A DNA stretch of 64,000 nucleotides, taken from NCBI RefSeq assembly GCF_024139115.2, contig NC_085139.1:69855203-69919202 (forward strand), written 5' to 3'. The stretch comes from Armigeres subalbatus (lineage: Eukaryota > Arthropoda > Insecta > Diptera > Culicidae). The notes beneath the pieces are model-generated. The model did no database searches, was not told the DNA's origin, and was given only the letters and a program-made list of their open reading frames with translations. Position numbers and translations under genes: made by a program. Positions 22,484 through 34,800 of the stretch are shown here, one piece after another (the first letter of the stretch is position 1; the number at the start of each line of letters is the position of its first letter).

Positions 22484-25400
22484 ATAACATTTTTCGAAAT
22501 CAATTTACAATTTGGATTTTATGGATTTGGATGGATTTGGAATACATGTGATGACAAGGATTTAAGAACTTTGTCAAACAGATCATTTTCTAAATACAAA
22601 GTGTGACACATGAGAACGAAGTTAAAAAAATGTCACGGAATGTCGTGACATTAATGTCATTTGACAATAATTCGGCTCTCACGCCACAATGACCTATTGG
22701 TTGAAAACAGAATTGTAAATAACTTGAAAAAAGTTAATAACAAATTACCTTTGACATTTCTCGTCACTACTGGTTGCAGGCGTGACGCGTCATCAAACGC
22801 AAAAGAATAATGCATGGCAGAAAAATGTCATGAGCTACCGAAACATTTTGATATATGTCACAAATGAAAAGAGTGGACTATATTTTGAGGAGTTATGAAT
22901 GCATCATCATGGAAGCTAAATATGTAGTTGATGTCTAATGCAATTAACTATACAGTGAGGTCACTTTTATGCATTTTTTACTCGGATTGTGGCATTTGCG
23001 AAATCAAACAAAGCTAGTTTCCTACTTTTTGAGTATCCCGATCGCACGACATAGACATTTTAAAATGTTTCGAAAACTCGATGTGCATGCACAGAAAAGA
23101 AAGATTTGGGAAAAATGATAGATTTTCGAGGTTTTTAAGCAGATTTATCTCAGAAGTTAGATACGCGATAGATATGTAAGAATATGTAATATGTAATATG
23201 TGAGAAATCGAATACATTAAGTCGTTATTAACGCGATTTTTCAAAATTATGAATATTGATTGGAAACTATCCAGTAGGTTCTTTAGGCTTGGTAATGACG
23301 GCGTTCATTCCAGTATGCATAAGTATTAGATTGCTAGTGGCCCGTCTATTCTTGTGATCAATATATTTTGTTCAATGCGATGCTTTATGTATCAGATGTC
23401 CTTGTTTTTCATCATAGTAGTGGATATTTTTATAGCATTGTTTTTAAAGCGAACGAGGGCAATTTTTGTGATAAATCTCACGACCTCAATTGACCTTTCC
23501 CGTCAAACATCTTATCTCGTTTTATTGTCTCAGTCGATTCTTTGGCTTATTTAAGGTCAACTTTCCCAAAGAACCCATATTTTTTAAGCCTCTAACTATT
23601 TTAAAAATCGAAAAAAATGATTGAGGTCGTCATAAGTCGACTCAAGTACGATACTACTGAAAGCGGCCTCACAATTGAGGTCGAAATACGTATCTGCAAA
23701 GATAACAAAACGTAGTGGAATGAGATGGAAAGCACTAAACTCGTCTTAGACCGTAATGATAGAATGTTTTTCTTAAAGTTTGGTTTACTATGAATTGTTC
23801 TTATATTATTAGCGCTAGTACATATCGTTTAATAAATAGCAGACTGAATGATAATAAATTTCAATAACTTGGAATAAGTTAGGGTAACTAGCACATTATC
23901 TTCGTTACTAATGGAATACATAAACTGATCAACAAAATTGTAGGGAAAATACAATGATACAAGTCTACAATACAAACAATTTTAGAATACAGCTTTTGTA
24001 AAGAGTTGTTGGCAAAAGAGTCAAACTCTGAATAAATTATTGAAACTATATCCCTACTTCAAAAGACTATCTTTATAAATCCAACTAGTGGGAATATTTT
24101 CTACTTCGTACAGCAGGTATGATAATAAAACTGTCATCAATTCACTTTTTTACAATGATGATAACAATTTTCAGACTTGTTGCATCGTATGCGGTTGAAT
24201 TTCACATGTCGCATAGATTTTTTTTTCTCTGAATTCGTCGAGCTTCTACCTAATGGCGAGTTAGCAGAAATTTGAGGAAAAAATATTCATTCGAGGAAAC
24301 ATAAAGGAAATCAAGTGTTAACTAGAAAGGAGACAATTGATGTTCTTTATGCCTTTTTTCAGTAACAATAGGGATTTATTGGTTTTATGGTTTTTATGGT
24401 TTCAGTATGTGAAACAAATGATTTATAAAAGCAATTTCCTAACCCTAACTTTACTTTACTCTCAAGCAGAGCTGTCTATTTAATCATACGGATGTCTAAA
24501 TTACTCTTCTATACGAGTTATTTATAAAACTCTATTGAAATGAACACCCGAGAACTTTCTGAATTGCTTTAAACACTATATTTCTGCACCTGTACAGCAA
24601 CCTACATAAATTTCTCATGTTGTAATTACGGACAATTAATTACGCAGCAGCCTCTCTGAATAGCAGCAAGTAACACTTCTGGAGACAAGCAAAAAACTAG
24701 CTTCCGTAACATGAACCTTCCACGCACATCATAAGCGCCAACCGTTCCATGTTTTTAATCATTACACTAACTCATAGTTAGACTGGACCATTAAAACAAG
24801 CTACGCTAGTATCACCATCGCACCGCCGGGAAAATGAGCTTCATTATTCATCGTTTTTACACGGAACTAAACGAAGGGAAGAAAAACTGCCGAGCGGTGT
24901 TTCGTGGAAGCCGGTGTCCCCACAGGATGGGGATTAAATAGATTCTGTTTCATGCTGAAACAACGAGCAGGAACTTGGACAAGGCGCTTTATGTTCGGGT
25001 TTCCTTCATTGTAGGACAATGTCGTCGGAAACCGACCGACAGCTCAGTGAGCATAGTGGCCATCAACGACGACGACGATGGCGACGTGTTATGATGTTAT
25101 CGCCCAAACCACAAGAGAAGCGACTTTCCAAGTTGTGGTTTTGACGAAAGTTCATCTGGATAAGTTGAAATAACGAGACTAAGCGGAAGTGGACTGATTG
25201 AGACAAGCGAAAATAAGCTCGAAAATTTGCTATTTTTGTGGTTAGTGTTAAGTTTTAGAAATATGAAAATGATTCAACCACAGGTTTTAACAGCGTCTCG
25301 AATAAAAACATGAAAATGATGTCGTCGGAGGTGACAACATAGATAACCATATCCTAAGCCCTAGAACAAGGAGATTATTTTCATTTTTGTCGTACAACTA

Positions 25401-25654
25401 AGTCGTTTCGAAAGTTCATCATTTCGTTCTGCATCTACATTTCGATAGAAGGGTCGTTGTGTAAAAACTCAATTTGAAAACATCACTTGACATATTTCGT
25501 TAAATTTAGTACTTAACATGCCTATCCGGGTGTATGTGCATGAATGAATGTATGTTGGTCTCAAACATAAGGGATTTTTTAAATATGTTGCTCTTAGCTT
25601 TATTCAAAACAACAAGATTTTATCAAAAGGAAATTTATTGAATCACGACAGTAA
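22484..25654. other. AT-rich intergenic DNA, no gene recognised
   Basis: No coding region, RNA gene or tandem repeat is supported. Sequence at about 24,780-25,180 is more balanced in base composition and could be single-copy host DNA, but I cannot assign it. Confidence 0.45.
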
Positions 25655-25849
25655 TAGGGGGAATGACGGCTTTGGCAGGTTTTGTTCTATTATTGGCAGG
25701 GGAGTTTTTTATGACTGACTAGGCTCAAATTTGGACTAAACATTCTTTGCATATCAAAGAATATTGTGGCCAAATTTCATAAAATTTGGTCGACAAAAAC
25801 CCCCCTGCCAATAATAGAACAAAACCTGCCAAAGCCGTCTTTCCCCCTA
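25655..25849. mobile_element. TA-flanked MITE (core 25657-25847) abutting the satellite
   Basis: TA at 25655-25656 and 25848-25849 flanks a 191-bp core. The terminal inverted repeats are about 54 bases, reading gggggaatgacggctttggc from the left and mirrored on the right (gccaaagccgtctttccccc). They continue through aggttttgttctattattgg. The satellite begins only about 17 bases to the right. Confidence 0.75.
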
Positions 25850-25865
25850 ATTAAATTGATTCAAT

Positions 25866-28800
25866 ACTAATCCAAATCAATCCAGATCCAGGTTAGATCA
25901 ATCCGTCCAGTCGAGTCCAGTCAGTCCAGTCAGTCAGATCCAGTCAGGTCAGTCAAATCAGATCCAGTCAAAATCGATCCAGGTCAGTCCAGGTCAGTCA
26001 AATCAGTCAGGTCGGTCAGAGTCCAGGTCAGTCCGAATCCAGTCCAAATCAGTCAGGTCAGTCAGGTCGGTCCAGGTCCAGGTCAGTCCAATCGATCAGG
26101 TCAGTCAGGTCAGTCCAAGTCAGTCCAGGTCAGTCAGTCAGTCGGTCAGGTCAGTCCAGATCGGTCAGGTCGGTCAGGTCAAGTCAAGGTCCAGTCATCC
26201 AGGCCCGGTCAGGTCGGTTCGGTCCAGGTCGGTCAGGTCAGTCCAGTCAGTCCAGGTCAGTCCAGGTCAGTCAGATCAGTCAGATCGGTCCAGGTCAGTC
26301 CAGGTCAGTCAGTCAAGTCAGGTCGGTCAGTCCATCCAGATCCGGTCAGTCAGTCCAGTCCAGGTCAGTCAAGGTCAGTCGGTCAGGTCCAGGTCAGTCA
26401 GGTCAGTCCAGATCCAGTCAGGTCCGGTCAGGTCAGTCAGGTCAGTCCAGGTTCAGTCCAGTCCAGTCAGGTCAGTCCCAGGAGTCAGTCCAGGTCGGTC
26501 AGATCCAGGTCCAGTCAGATCCAGTCCAAGTCCAGTCCAGGTCGATCCAGATCAGTCCAGATCCAGGTCAGTCCCAGGTCAGTCCATCCAGTCCAGATCA
26601 GGTCAATCCCAGGTCAGTCCGATCCAGTCCAGGTCGTCAGGTCAAATCCAGTCGTTCAGGTCCAGTCCAGTCCAGTCAGGTCAGTCAGATCGGTCCAAGT
26701 CCAGTCGGTCAGGTCAGTCCAGGTCAGTCCAGATCCAGTCGGGTCAGGTCCAGGTCAGTCAGGTCAGTCCAGTCGGTCAGGTCCAGTCCAGGTCAGGTCA
26801 GTCGGTCAGTCAGTCCAGGTCAGTCCAGGTCCCAGGGTCCAGTCAGTCCAGTCAGGTCGGTCAGGTCGGTCAGTCAGTCCAGGATCGAGTCGAGATCAGT
26901 CCAGGTCCAGTCAGGGTCAGAGTCCAGTCCAGGTCCAGTCCAGGTCAGTCCAGGTCCAGTCAAGTCCAGATCGATCAGTCAGATCCAGGTCAAGATCCAG
27001 TCAAGTCAGGTCATTAGGTCAGTCAGGTCCAGTCCAAGATCAGTCAGGTCAGTCCAGGTCAGTCCAGGTCCAGTCCAGGTCAGTCCAGATCCAGTCCAGG
27101 TCAGTCCAGGTCCAGTCCAGGTCAGTCCAGATCCAGTCAGGTCAGTCCAGGTCCAGTCAGGTCAGTCCAGGTCAGTCAGTCCAGGTCGGTCCAGATCAGT
27201 CAGGTCAGTCAGAGTCAGTCCAGGTCAGTCCAGGTCCAGTCCAGATCCAGGTCAGGTCCAGTCCAGGTCAGTCAGATCCAGTCCAGATCCAGTCCAGGTC
27301 AGTCCAGGTCAGTCCAGGTCAGTCCAGTCCAGTCCAGGTCAGTCCAGGTCAGTCCAGGTCCAGTCCAGATCCAGTCCAGATCCAGTCCAGGATCGGTCAG
27401 TCCAGTCCAGTCAGTCAGGTCCAGTCCAGGTCGATCAGGTCAGTCCAGGTCAGTCAGTCGGTCCAGATCGAGTCCAGGTCGGTCAGATCCAGTCCAGTCA
27501 GTCCAGGTCAGTCCAGGTCAGTCCAGGTCAGTCCAGATCGGTCCAGTCAGTCCAAGATCGGTCCAGATCCAGTCAGGTCGGTCAGGTCGGTCCAGATCCG
27601 GTCCAGGTCCAGTCAGGTCAGTCCAGTCCAGATCCAGTCCAGTCGGTCAGAGTCAGGTCCAAGAGTCGGTCCAGGTCAGTCAGGTCAGTCCAGATCCAGT
27701 CCCAGGTCAGTCCAGATCGGTCCAGTCAGTCAAGATCCAGTCCAGGTCAGTCCAGGTCAGTCAGTCAGTCCAGGTCCAGTCCAGGTCCAGTCCAGATCCA
27801 GTCCAGGTCGGTCCAGATCCAGTCAGTCCAGTCCAGGTCAGTCCAGATCCAGTCCAAGGTCAGTCCAGATCCAGTCAGTCCAGTCCAGGTCAGTCAGAGT
27901 CAGTCCAGATCCAGTCAGTCCAGGTCGAGTCAGGTCAGTCCAGGTCAGTCCAGATCGGTCCAGATCCAGTCCAGATCCGGTCCAGATCCAGTCCAGGTCA
28001 GTCCAGATCGGTCCAGGTCGGTCCAGGTCCAGTCAGGTCCAGTCCAGGTCGGTCAGGTCAGTCCAGTCAGTCCAGTCAGGTCAGTCCAGGTCAGTCCAGG
28101 TCAGTCCAGATCCAGTCAGATCCAGTCAGGTCAGTCAGATCCAGTCCAGGTCAGTCCAGATCCAGTCCAGATCCAGTCCAGATCAGTCAGGTCCAGATCC
28201 AGTCAGGTCGGTCCAGGTCAGTCAGGTCAGTCCAGGTCAGTCCAGTCAGTCAGTCCAGGTCAGTCAGGTCAGTCCAGGTCAGTCCAGGTCAGTCAGATCC
28301 AGTCCAGATCCAGTCCAGGTCAGTCCAGGTCAGTCCAGGTCCAGTCCAGGTCAGTCCAGGTCAGTCAGATCAGTCCAGATCCAGTCAGGTCGGTCCAAGT
28401 CAGTCAGATCGGTCAGTCAAGTCAGTCCAGGTCAGTCCAGGTCCAGTCCAGATCCAGTCCAGGTCAGTCCAGGTCGGTCAGGTCGGTCCAGATCCAGTCA
28501 GGTCAGTCCAGGTCAGTCCAGATCCAGTCCAGTCAGGTCCAGTCCAGGTCAGTCAAGTCCAGTCCAGATCCAGTCCAGGTCAGTCAGGTCGGTCCAGATC
28601 CAGTCCAGGTCAGTCCAGGTCAGTCCAGGTCCAGTCAGATCCAGTCCAGGTCGGTCAGATCAGTCCAGATCCAGTCCAGATCCAGTCCAGGTCAGTCCCA
28701 GGTCCAGTCAGATCCAGTCCAGGTCAGTCAGGTCAGTCCAGTCAGTCCAGATCCAGTCAGTCAGTCCAGTCCAGATCCAGTCAGGATCCAGTCAGGTCAG

Positions 28801-31800
28801 TCCAGATCGGTCCAGGTCGGTCAGGTCAAGTCCAGATCCAGTCCAGGTCAGTCAGAGTCAGTCCCAGGTCAGTCCAGGTCAGTCCAAGTCCAGTCGAGTC
28901 AGGTCAGATCCAGATCCAGTCAGGTCAGTCGGTCAGTCCAGATCAGTCCAGATCCAGTCAAGTCGGTCAGGTCAGTCCAGGTCGGTCCAGGTCCAGTCCA
29001 GATCCAGTCCAGGTCAGTCCAGGTCAGTCCCAGATCGGTCCAAGTCAGTCCAGAGTCAGTCCAGATCCAGTCCAGGTCAGTCCAGGTCCGGTCAGGTCAG
29101 TCCAGAGTCAGTCAGATCCAGTCCAGGTCAGTCCAGGTCCAGGTCAGGTCAGTCAGGTCAGTCCAGATCCAGTCCAGGTCAGTCCAGATCCAGTCCAGGT
29201 CAGTCCAGATCGGTCAGATCCAGGTCCAGGTCAGTCCAGATCGGTCCAGGTCAGTCAAGTCCAGTCCAGGTCAGTCCAAGATCCAGTCCAGGTCAGTCCA
29301 GTCCAGTCGGTCCAGTCCAGTCCAGTCAGATCGGTCAAGTCCAGTCCAGATCAGTCAGGTCGGTCCAGATCCAGTCCAGGTCGGTCCAGATCGGTCAGGT
29401 CAGGTCAGGTCAGTCCAGATCCAGTCCAGGTCCAGTCCAGGTCAGTCCAGGTCGGTCAGGTCCAGTCCAGATCCAGTCAGGTCGGTCCAGGTCAGTCCAG
29501 ATCCAGTCCAGATCCGTCCAGGTCGGTCAGATCCAGTCCAGATCAGTCCAGGTCAGTCCAGGTCAGTCCAGATCCAGTCAGGTCAGTCAGTCGGTCAGGT
29601 CAGTCCAGGTCCAGTCAGGTCAGTCCAGATCCAGTCCAGGTCGGTCAGTCAGTCCAGGTCGGTCCAGGTCAGTCCAGATCCAGTCCAGGTCAGTCCAGGT
29701 CCAGTCAGGTCCAGTCAAGATCCAGTCCAGGTCCAGTCCAGGTCAGTCAGGTCAGTCCAGGTCAGTCCAGGTCGGTCAGGTCGGTCAGGTCAGTCAGGTC
29801 AGTCCAGTCAGATCGGTCCAGGTCAGTCAGGTCAGTCAGTCCAGTCCAGTCGGTCCAGATCGGTCCAGGTCAGTCAGTCAGTCCAGGTCAGTCCAGGTCA
29901 GTCCAGGTCGGTCCAGATCGGTCAGATCCAGTCCAGGTCAGTCCAGATCAGTCAGGTCGAGTCCAGATCAGTCCAGATCCAGTCCAGGTCAGTCAGGTCC
30001 AGTCCAGATCAGTCCAGGTCGGTCAGGTCAGTCAGGTCCAGTCCAGATCCAGTCAGGTCCAGTCCAGGTCAGTCCAGATCCAGTCCAGATCGGTCAGGTC
30101 AGTCCAGTCAGGTCAGGTCAGGTCAGTCGGAGTCAGTCGAGTCAGGTCCAGATCCAGTCCAGGTCAATCCCAGGTCCAGTCCAGAGTCAGTCAGGTCCAG
30201 TCAGGTCCAGTCAGGTCGATCCAGGTCAGTCAGATCCAGTCAAGGTCAGTCAGATCAGTCCAGATCCGGTCAGGTCAGTCAGGTCCAGTCAGGTCCAGTC
30301 GGTCAGGTCCAGTCCAGTCAGTCCAGTCAGTCCAGTCAGGTCAGTCCAGATCCAGTCAGATCCAGTCCAGGTCAGTCCAGGTCAGTCCAGTCAGTCAGGT
30401 CGGTCCAGGTCGGTCCAGGTCAGTCCCAGTCGGTCCAGGTCAGTCCAGGTCAGTCCAGTCCAGTCCAGGTCGGTCCAGATCCAGTCAGGTCAGTCCAGGT
30501 CAGTCAGATCCAGTCCAGGTCAGTCCAGATCCAGTCCAGGTCAGTCAGATCCAGGTCAGTCAGGTCGATCGGTCAGGTCGGTCAGATCCAGTCCAGTCAG
30601 TCCAGTCAGTCCAGAGTCAGTCCAGGTCAGTCCAGGTCAGTCCAGGTCGGTCAGGTCCAGTCCAAGTCCAGTCCAAGGTCAGTCAGGTCAGATCCAGTCT
30701 CAGGTCAGTCCAGATCCAGTCCAGGTCAGTCCAGGTCAGTCCAGTCAGTCAGATCCAGGTCCAGGTCCAGTCCAGATCCAGTCAGGTCAGTCCAGGTCGG
30801 TCCAGATCCAGTCCAGGTCAGTCAGATCGGTCCAGATCCAGTCCACGGAGTCAGTCAGATCCAGTCGTCGATCCCGGTCAGGTCAGTCAGGTCGATCAGA
30901 TCAGTCAGGTCAGTCCAGTCAGTCCAGGTCAGTCCAAGTCAGTCCAGGTCAGTCAGGTCCAGTCCGGTCAGTCCAGGTCAGGTCAGAGTCGGTCAGGTCA
31001 GTCCGGTCAGTTCAGTCAGTCAGATCCAGTCCAGGTCAGTCCAGTCAGTCAAGATCAGTCCAGGTCAGTCCAGGTCAGTCCAGGTCAGTCAGATCCAGTC
31101 CAGGTCGGTCCCAGATCAGGTCAGTCCAGATCGGTCCAGGTCAGTCAGATCAGTCAGTCGGTCCAGATCCAGTCAGGGTCAGTCCAGATCCAGTCCAGAT
31201 CCGGTCAAGTCGGTCAGATCCAGTCCAGATCGGTCAGGTCCAGTCCAGATCCAGTCAGAGTCCAGGTCCAGGTCAGTCAGTCAAGGTCCAGATCAGTCAG
31301 TCCCGATCCAGTCAGATCCAGTCAGGTCCAGTCCAGGTCAGTCCAGGTCAGTCCAGGTCCAGTCCAGGTCCAGTCAGATCAGTCAGATCCAGTCCAGGTC
31401 CAGTCCAGTCAGGTCAGGTCCAGATCAGTTTAAGGTCAGTCCAGGTCCAGTCCAGGTCCAGTCCAGGTCCAGGTCAGATCCAGTCCAAGATCCAGTCAGG
31501 TCCAGTCCAGGTCGGTCAGGTCAGTCAGGTCCAGTCCAGGTCGGTCCAGGTCAGTCCAGAGTCGGTCAGATCGGTCAGGTCAGTCCAGGTCAGTCAGAGT
31601 CAGATCCAGGTCAGTCGATCCAGTCCAGATCCAGTCAGGTCGGTCCAGAGTCCAGTCCAGGTCGGTCCAGATCCAGTCCAGGTCAGTCCAAGGTCAGTCC
31701 AGATCAGTCCAGATCCAGTCAGATCCAGTCCAGATCAGTCCAGGTCCAGTCCAGGTCAGTCAGGTCAGTCCAGGTCAGTCCAGGTCAGGTCAGTCCAGAT

Positions 31801-34800
31801 CCAGTCCAGATCCAGTCAGGTCAGTCCAGGTCAGTCCAGGTCCAGTCCAGGTCAGTCCAGATCCAGTCCAGGTCGGTCAAGTCGGTCAGTCCAGGTCCAG
31901 GTCAGTCAGTCAGGTCCGAGTCCAGGTCAGGTCCAGTCCAGGTCAGTCCAGGTCAGTCCAGGTCCAGTCAAGTCCAGTCCAGGTCAGTCCAGATCCAGTC
32001 CAGATCCAGTCCAGATCCAGTCCAGGTCAGTCCAGATCCAGTCCAGATCAGGTCAGATCCAGGTCAGATCCAGTCCAGATCCAGTCCAGGTCCAGTCCAG
32101 GTCAGATCAGTCCAGATCCAGGTCAGTCCAGGTCAGTCCAGGTCAGTCCAGGTCAGTCCAGATCCAGTCCAGGTCCAGTCCAGGTCAGTCCAGTCGATCC
32201 AGGTCCAGGTCAGTCCAGATCCAGGTCAGTCAGGTCCAGTCCAGATCCGGTCAAGTCAGTCCAGGTCAGTCCAGATCGGTCAGGTCGGTCCAGGTCAGAT
32301 CCAGGTCGGTCCAGGTCAGTCCAGGTCAGTCCAGATCCGGTCCAGGTCGGTCAGGTCGGTCCAGATCAGGTCCAGATCGGTCAGGTCAGTCCAGTCAGTC
32401 CAGGTCCAGTCCAGGTCCAGTCCAGGTCAGTCCAGATCAGGTCAGGTCAGTCCCAGGTCCAGAGTCCAAGATCCAGTCAGGTCAGTCCAGATCGGTCAGT
32501 CCCAGGTCAGTCAAGATCCAGTCCAGATCCAGTCCAGGTCAGTCCAGGTCCAGTCCAGATCCGGTCAGATCAGATCGGTCAGGATCCAGTCCAGGTCAGT
32601 CCAGATCCAGTCAGGTCCAGTCAGGTCAGTCCAGATCAGTCCAGATCCAGTCCAGGTCAGTCCAGATCCAGTCCAGATCCAGTCCAGGTCAGTCAGAGTC
32701 CAGTCCAGGTCAGGTCAGATCCAGTCCAGGTCAGTCCAGGTCGGTCAGGTCAGTCCAGGTCCGGTCCAGTCCAGTCCAGGTCCAGTCCAGGTCAGTCCAG
32801 ATCCAGTCCGATCAGTCCAGGTCGGTCAGGTCGGTCGGTCCAAGTCAGTCCAGATCCAGTCCCAAGGAGTCCAGGTCAGTCGGTCGAGTCCAGTCCAGTC
32901 CAAGTTTGGTCAGGTCCAGTCCCAGGTCCGGTCAGATCGGTCAGGTCAGTCAGGTCAGTCCAGGTCGGTCAGGTCCAGGTCGGTCCAATTAGGTCAGTCA
33001 GGTCAGTCCAAGTCAGTCCAGATCAGATCAGGTCCAGGTCCCAGGTCAGGTGAGTCCAGGTCAGTCGGTCAGTCAGGTCAGTCCAGGTCGGTCCAGATCG
33101 ATCCAGGTCAGTCAGGTCATCGATCAGTCCAGGTCCAGTCCAAGGTCAGTCAGGTCAGTCCAGGTCAGTCCAAGATCCAGTCCAGGTCAGTCCAGGTCAG
33201 TCCAGGTCAGTCAAGTCAGTCCAGATCCAGTCAGTCAGGTCCAGTCCAGGTCAGTCCAGGTCAGTCCCAGATCCAGTCCAGATCCAGTCCAGATTCAGAT
33301 CCAGGTCCAGATCCAGTCAGATCCAGTCCAGGTCCAGTCCAGGTCAGTCAGGTCAGTCCAGATCAGTCGATCCAGTCAGAGTCAATTCCAGGTCAGTCCA
33401 GATCCCGGTCCAGATCCAGTCAGTCGGTCCAGGTCCAGTCCAGGTCGGTCCAGGTCAGTCAGATCCGGTCCAGAGTCGGTCCAGGTCGGTCCAGATCCAG
33501 TCCAGGTCAGTCAGGTCAGTCCAGATCCAGTCCAGGTCAGGTCAGTCCAAGATCCAGTCACAAGATCCGGGTCCGATCCAGATCCAGTCCAGGTCAGTCC
33601 AGATCCAGATCCAGGTCAGTCCGGTCCAGGTCAGTCCAGGTCAGGTCAGTCCAGGTCAGTCCAGGTCCAGTCCAGGTCAGTCCCAGGTCCAGTCCAGGTC
33701 AGTCCAGATCCAGATCCAGTCCAGGTCAGTCAGAGTCAGGTCCAGATCCCGGTCCAGTCAAGATCCAGTCCAGATCCAGGTCGGTCCAGGTCCAGGTCAG
33801 TCCAAGTCAGGTCCAGTCCAGTCAGGTCGGTCCAGATCGGTCAGGTCGGTCAGGTCAGTCAGTCAGTCCGATCGGTCCAGATCCAGTCAAGATCAGTCCA
33901 GGTCAGTCAGATCCAGTCGATCCAGTCCAGGTCAGGTCGAGTCCAGATCCAGTCCAGGTCAGTCAGATCCAGATCGATCCAGGTCAAAGTCAGTCCAGTC
34001 GGTCAGGTCGAAATTCAGATCCAGTCCAGTCCAGTTCCAGTCGGTCCAGATCAGTCCAGGTCAGTCAGTCAAGTCAGGTCGGTCAAATTCAGTCCAGAGT
34101 CGGTCAGGTCAGTCCAAGTTGATTCGTTCAGTCCAGGTCGGTCCAGATCCAGTCCAGGTCCAGTCGGTCCAGTCCAGATCGGTCAGGTCAGTCCAGGTCA
34201 GTCAGATCCAGGTCCAGATCCAGTCCAGGTCAGTCCAAGTCAGTCCAGGTCAGTCCAGATCCAGTCCAGATCCAGTCAGGTCCAGTCAGTCCAGTCCAGT
34301 CCAGGTCAGTCCAGGTCCAGTCCAGAGTCCAGTCCAGGTCCAGTCCAGGTCAGTCCAGTCAGTCCAGATCCAGTCCAGGTCCAGTCCAGGATCGGTCAGA
34401 TCCAGGTCCAGGTCAGTCCAGATCAGTCCAGGTCAGTCCAGGTCCAGTCCAGGTCGGTCAGATCCAGTCCAGGTCAGTCCAGATCCAGTCCAGGTCAGTC
34501 CAGGTCAGTCCAGGTCGGTCCAGGTCAGTCCAGGTCAGTCCAGGTCAGTCAGGTCAGTCCAAGGTCCAGTCCAGGTCCAGTCCAGGTCGAGTCCAGATCC
34601 AGGTCAGGTCAGGTCCAGATCCAGTCCAGATCAGTCCAGGTCAGTCCAGGTCAGTCCAGATCCAGTCCAGATCCAGTCCCAGGTCAGTCCAGGTCAGTCC
34701 AGGTCGGTCCAGATCGGTCAGATCCAGTCCAGGTCCAGTCCAGGTCAGTCCAGATCCCGGTCAGGTCAGGTCCAGGTCGGTCAGGTCAGTCCAGATCCAG

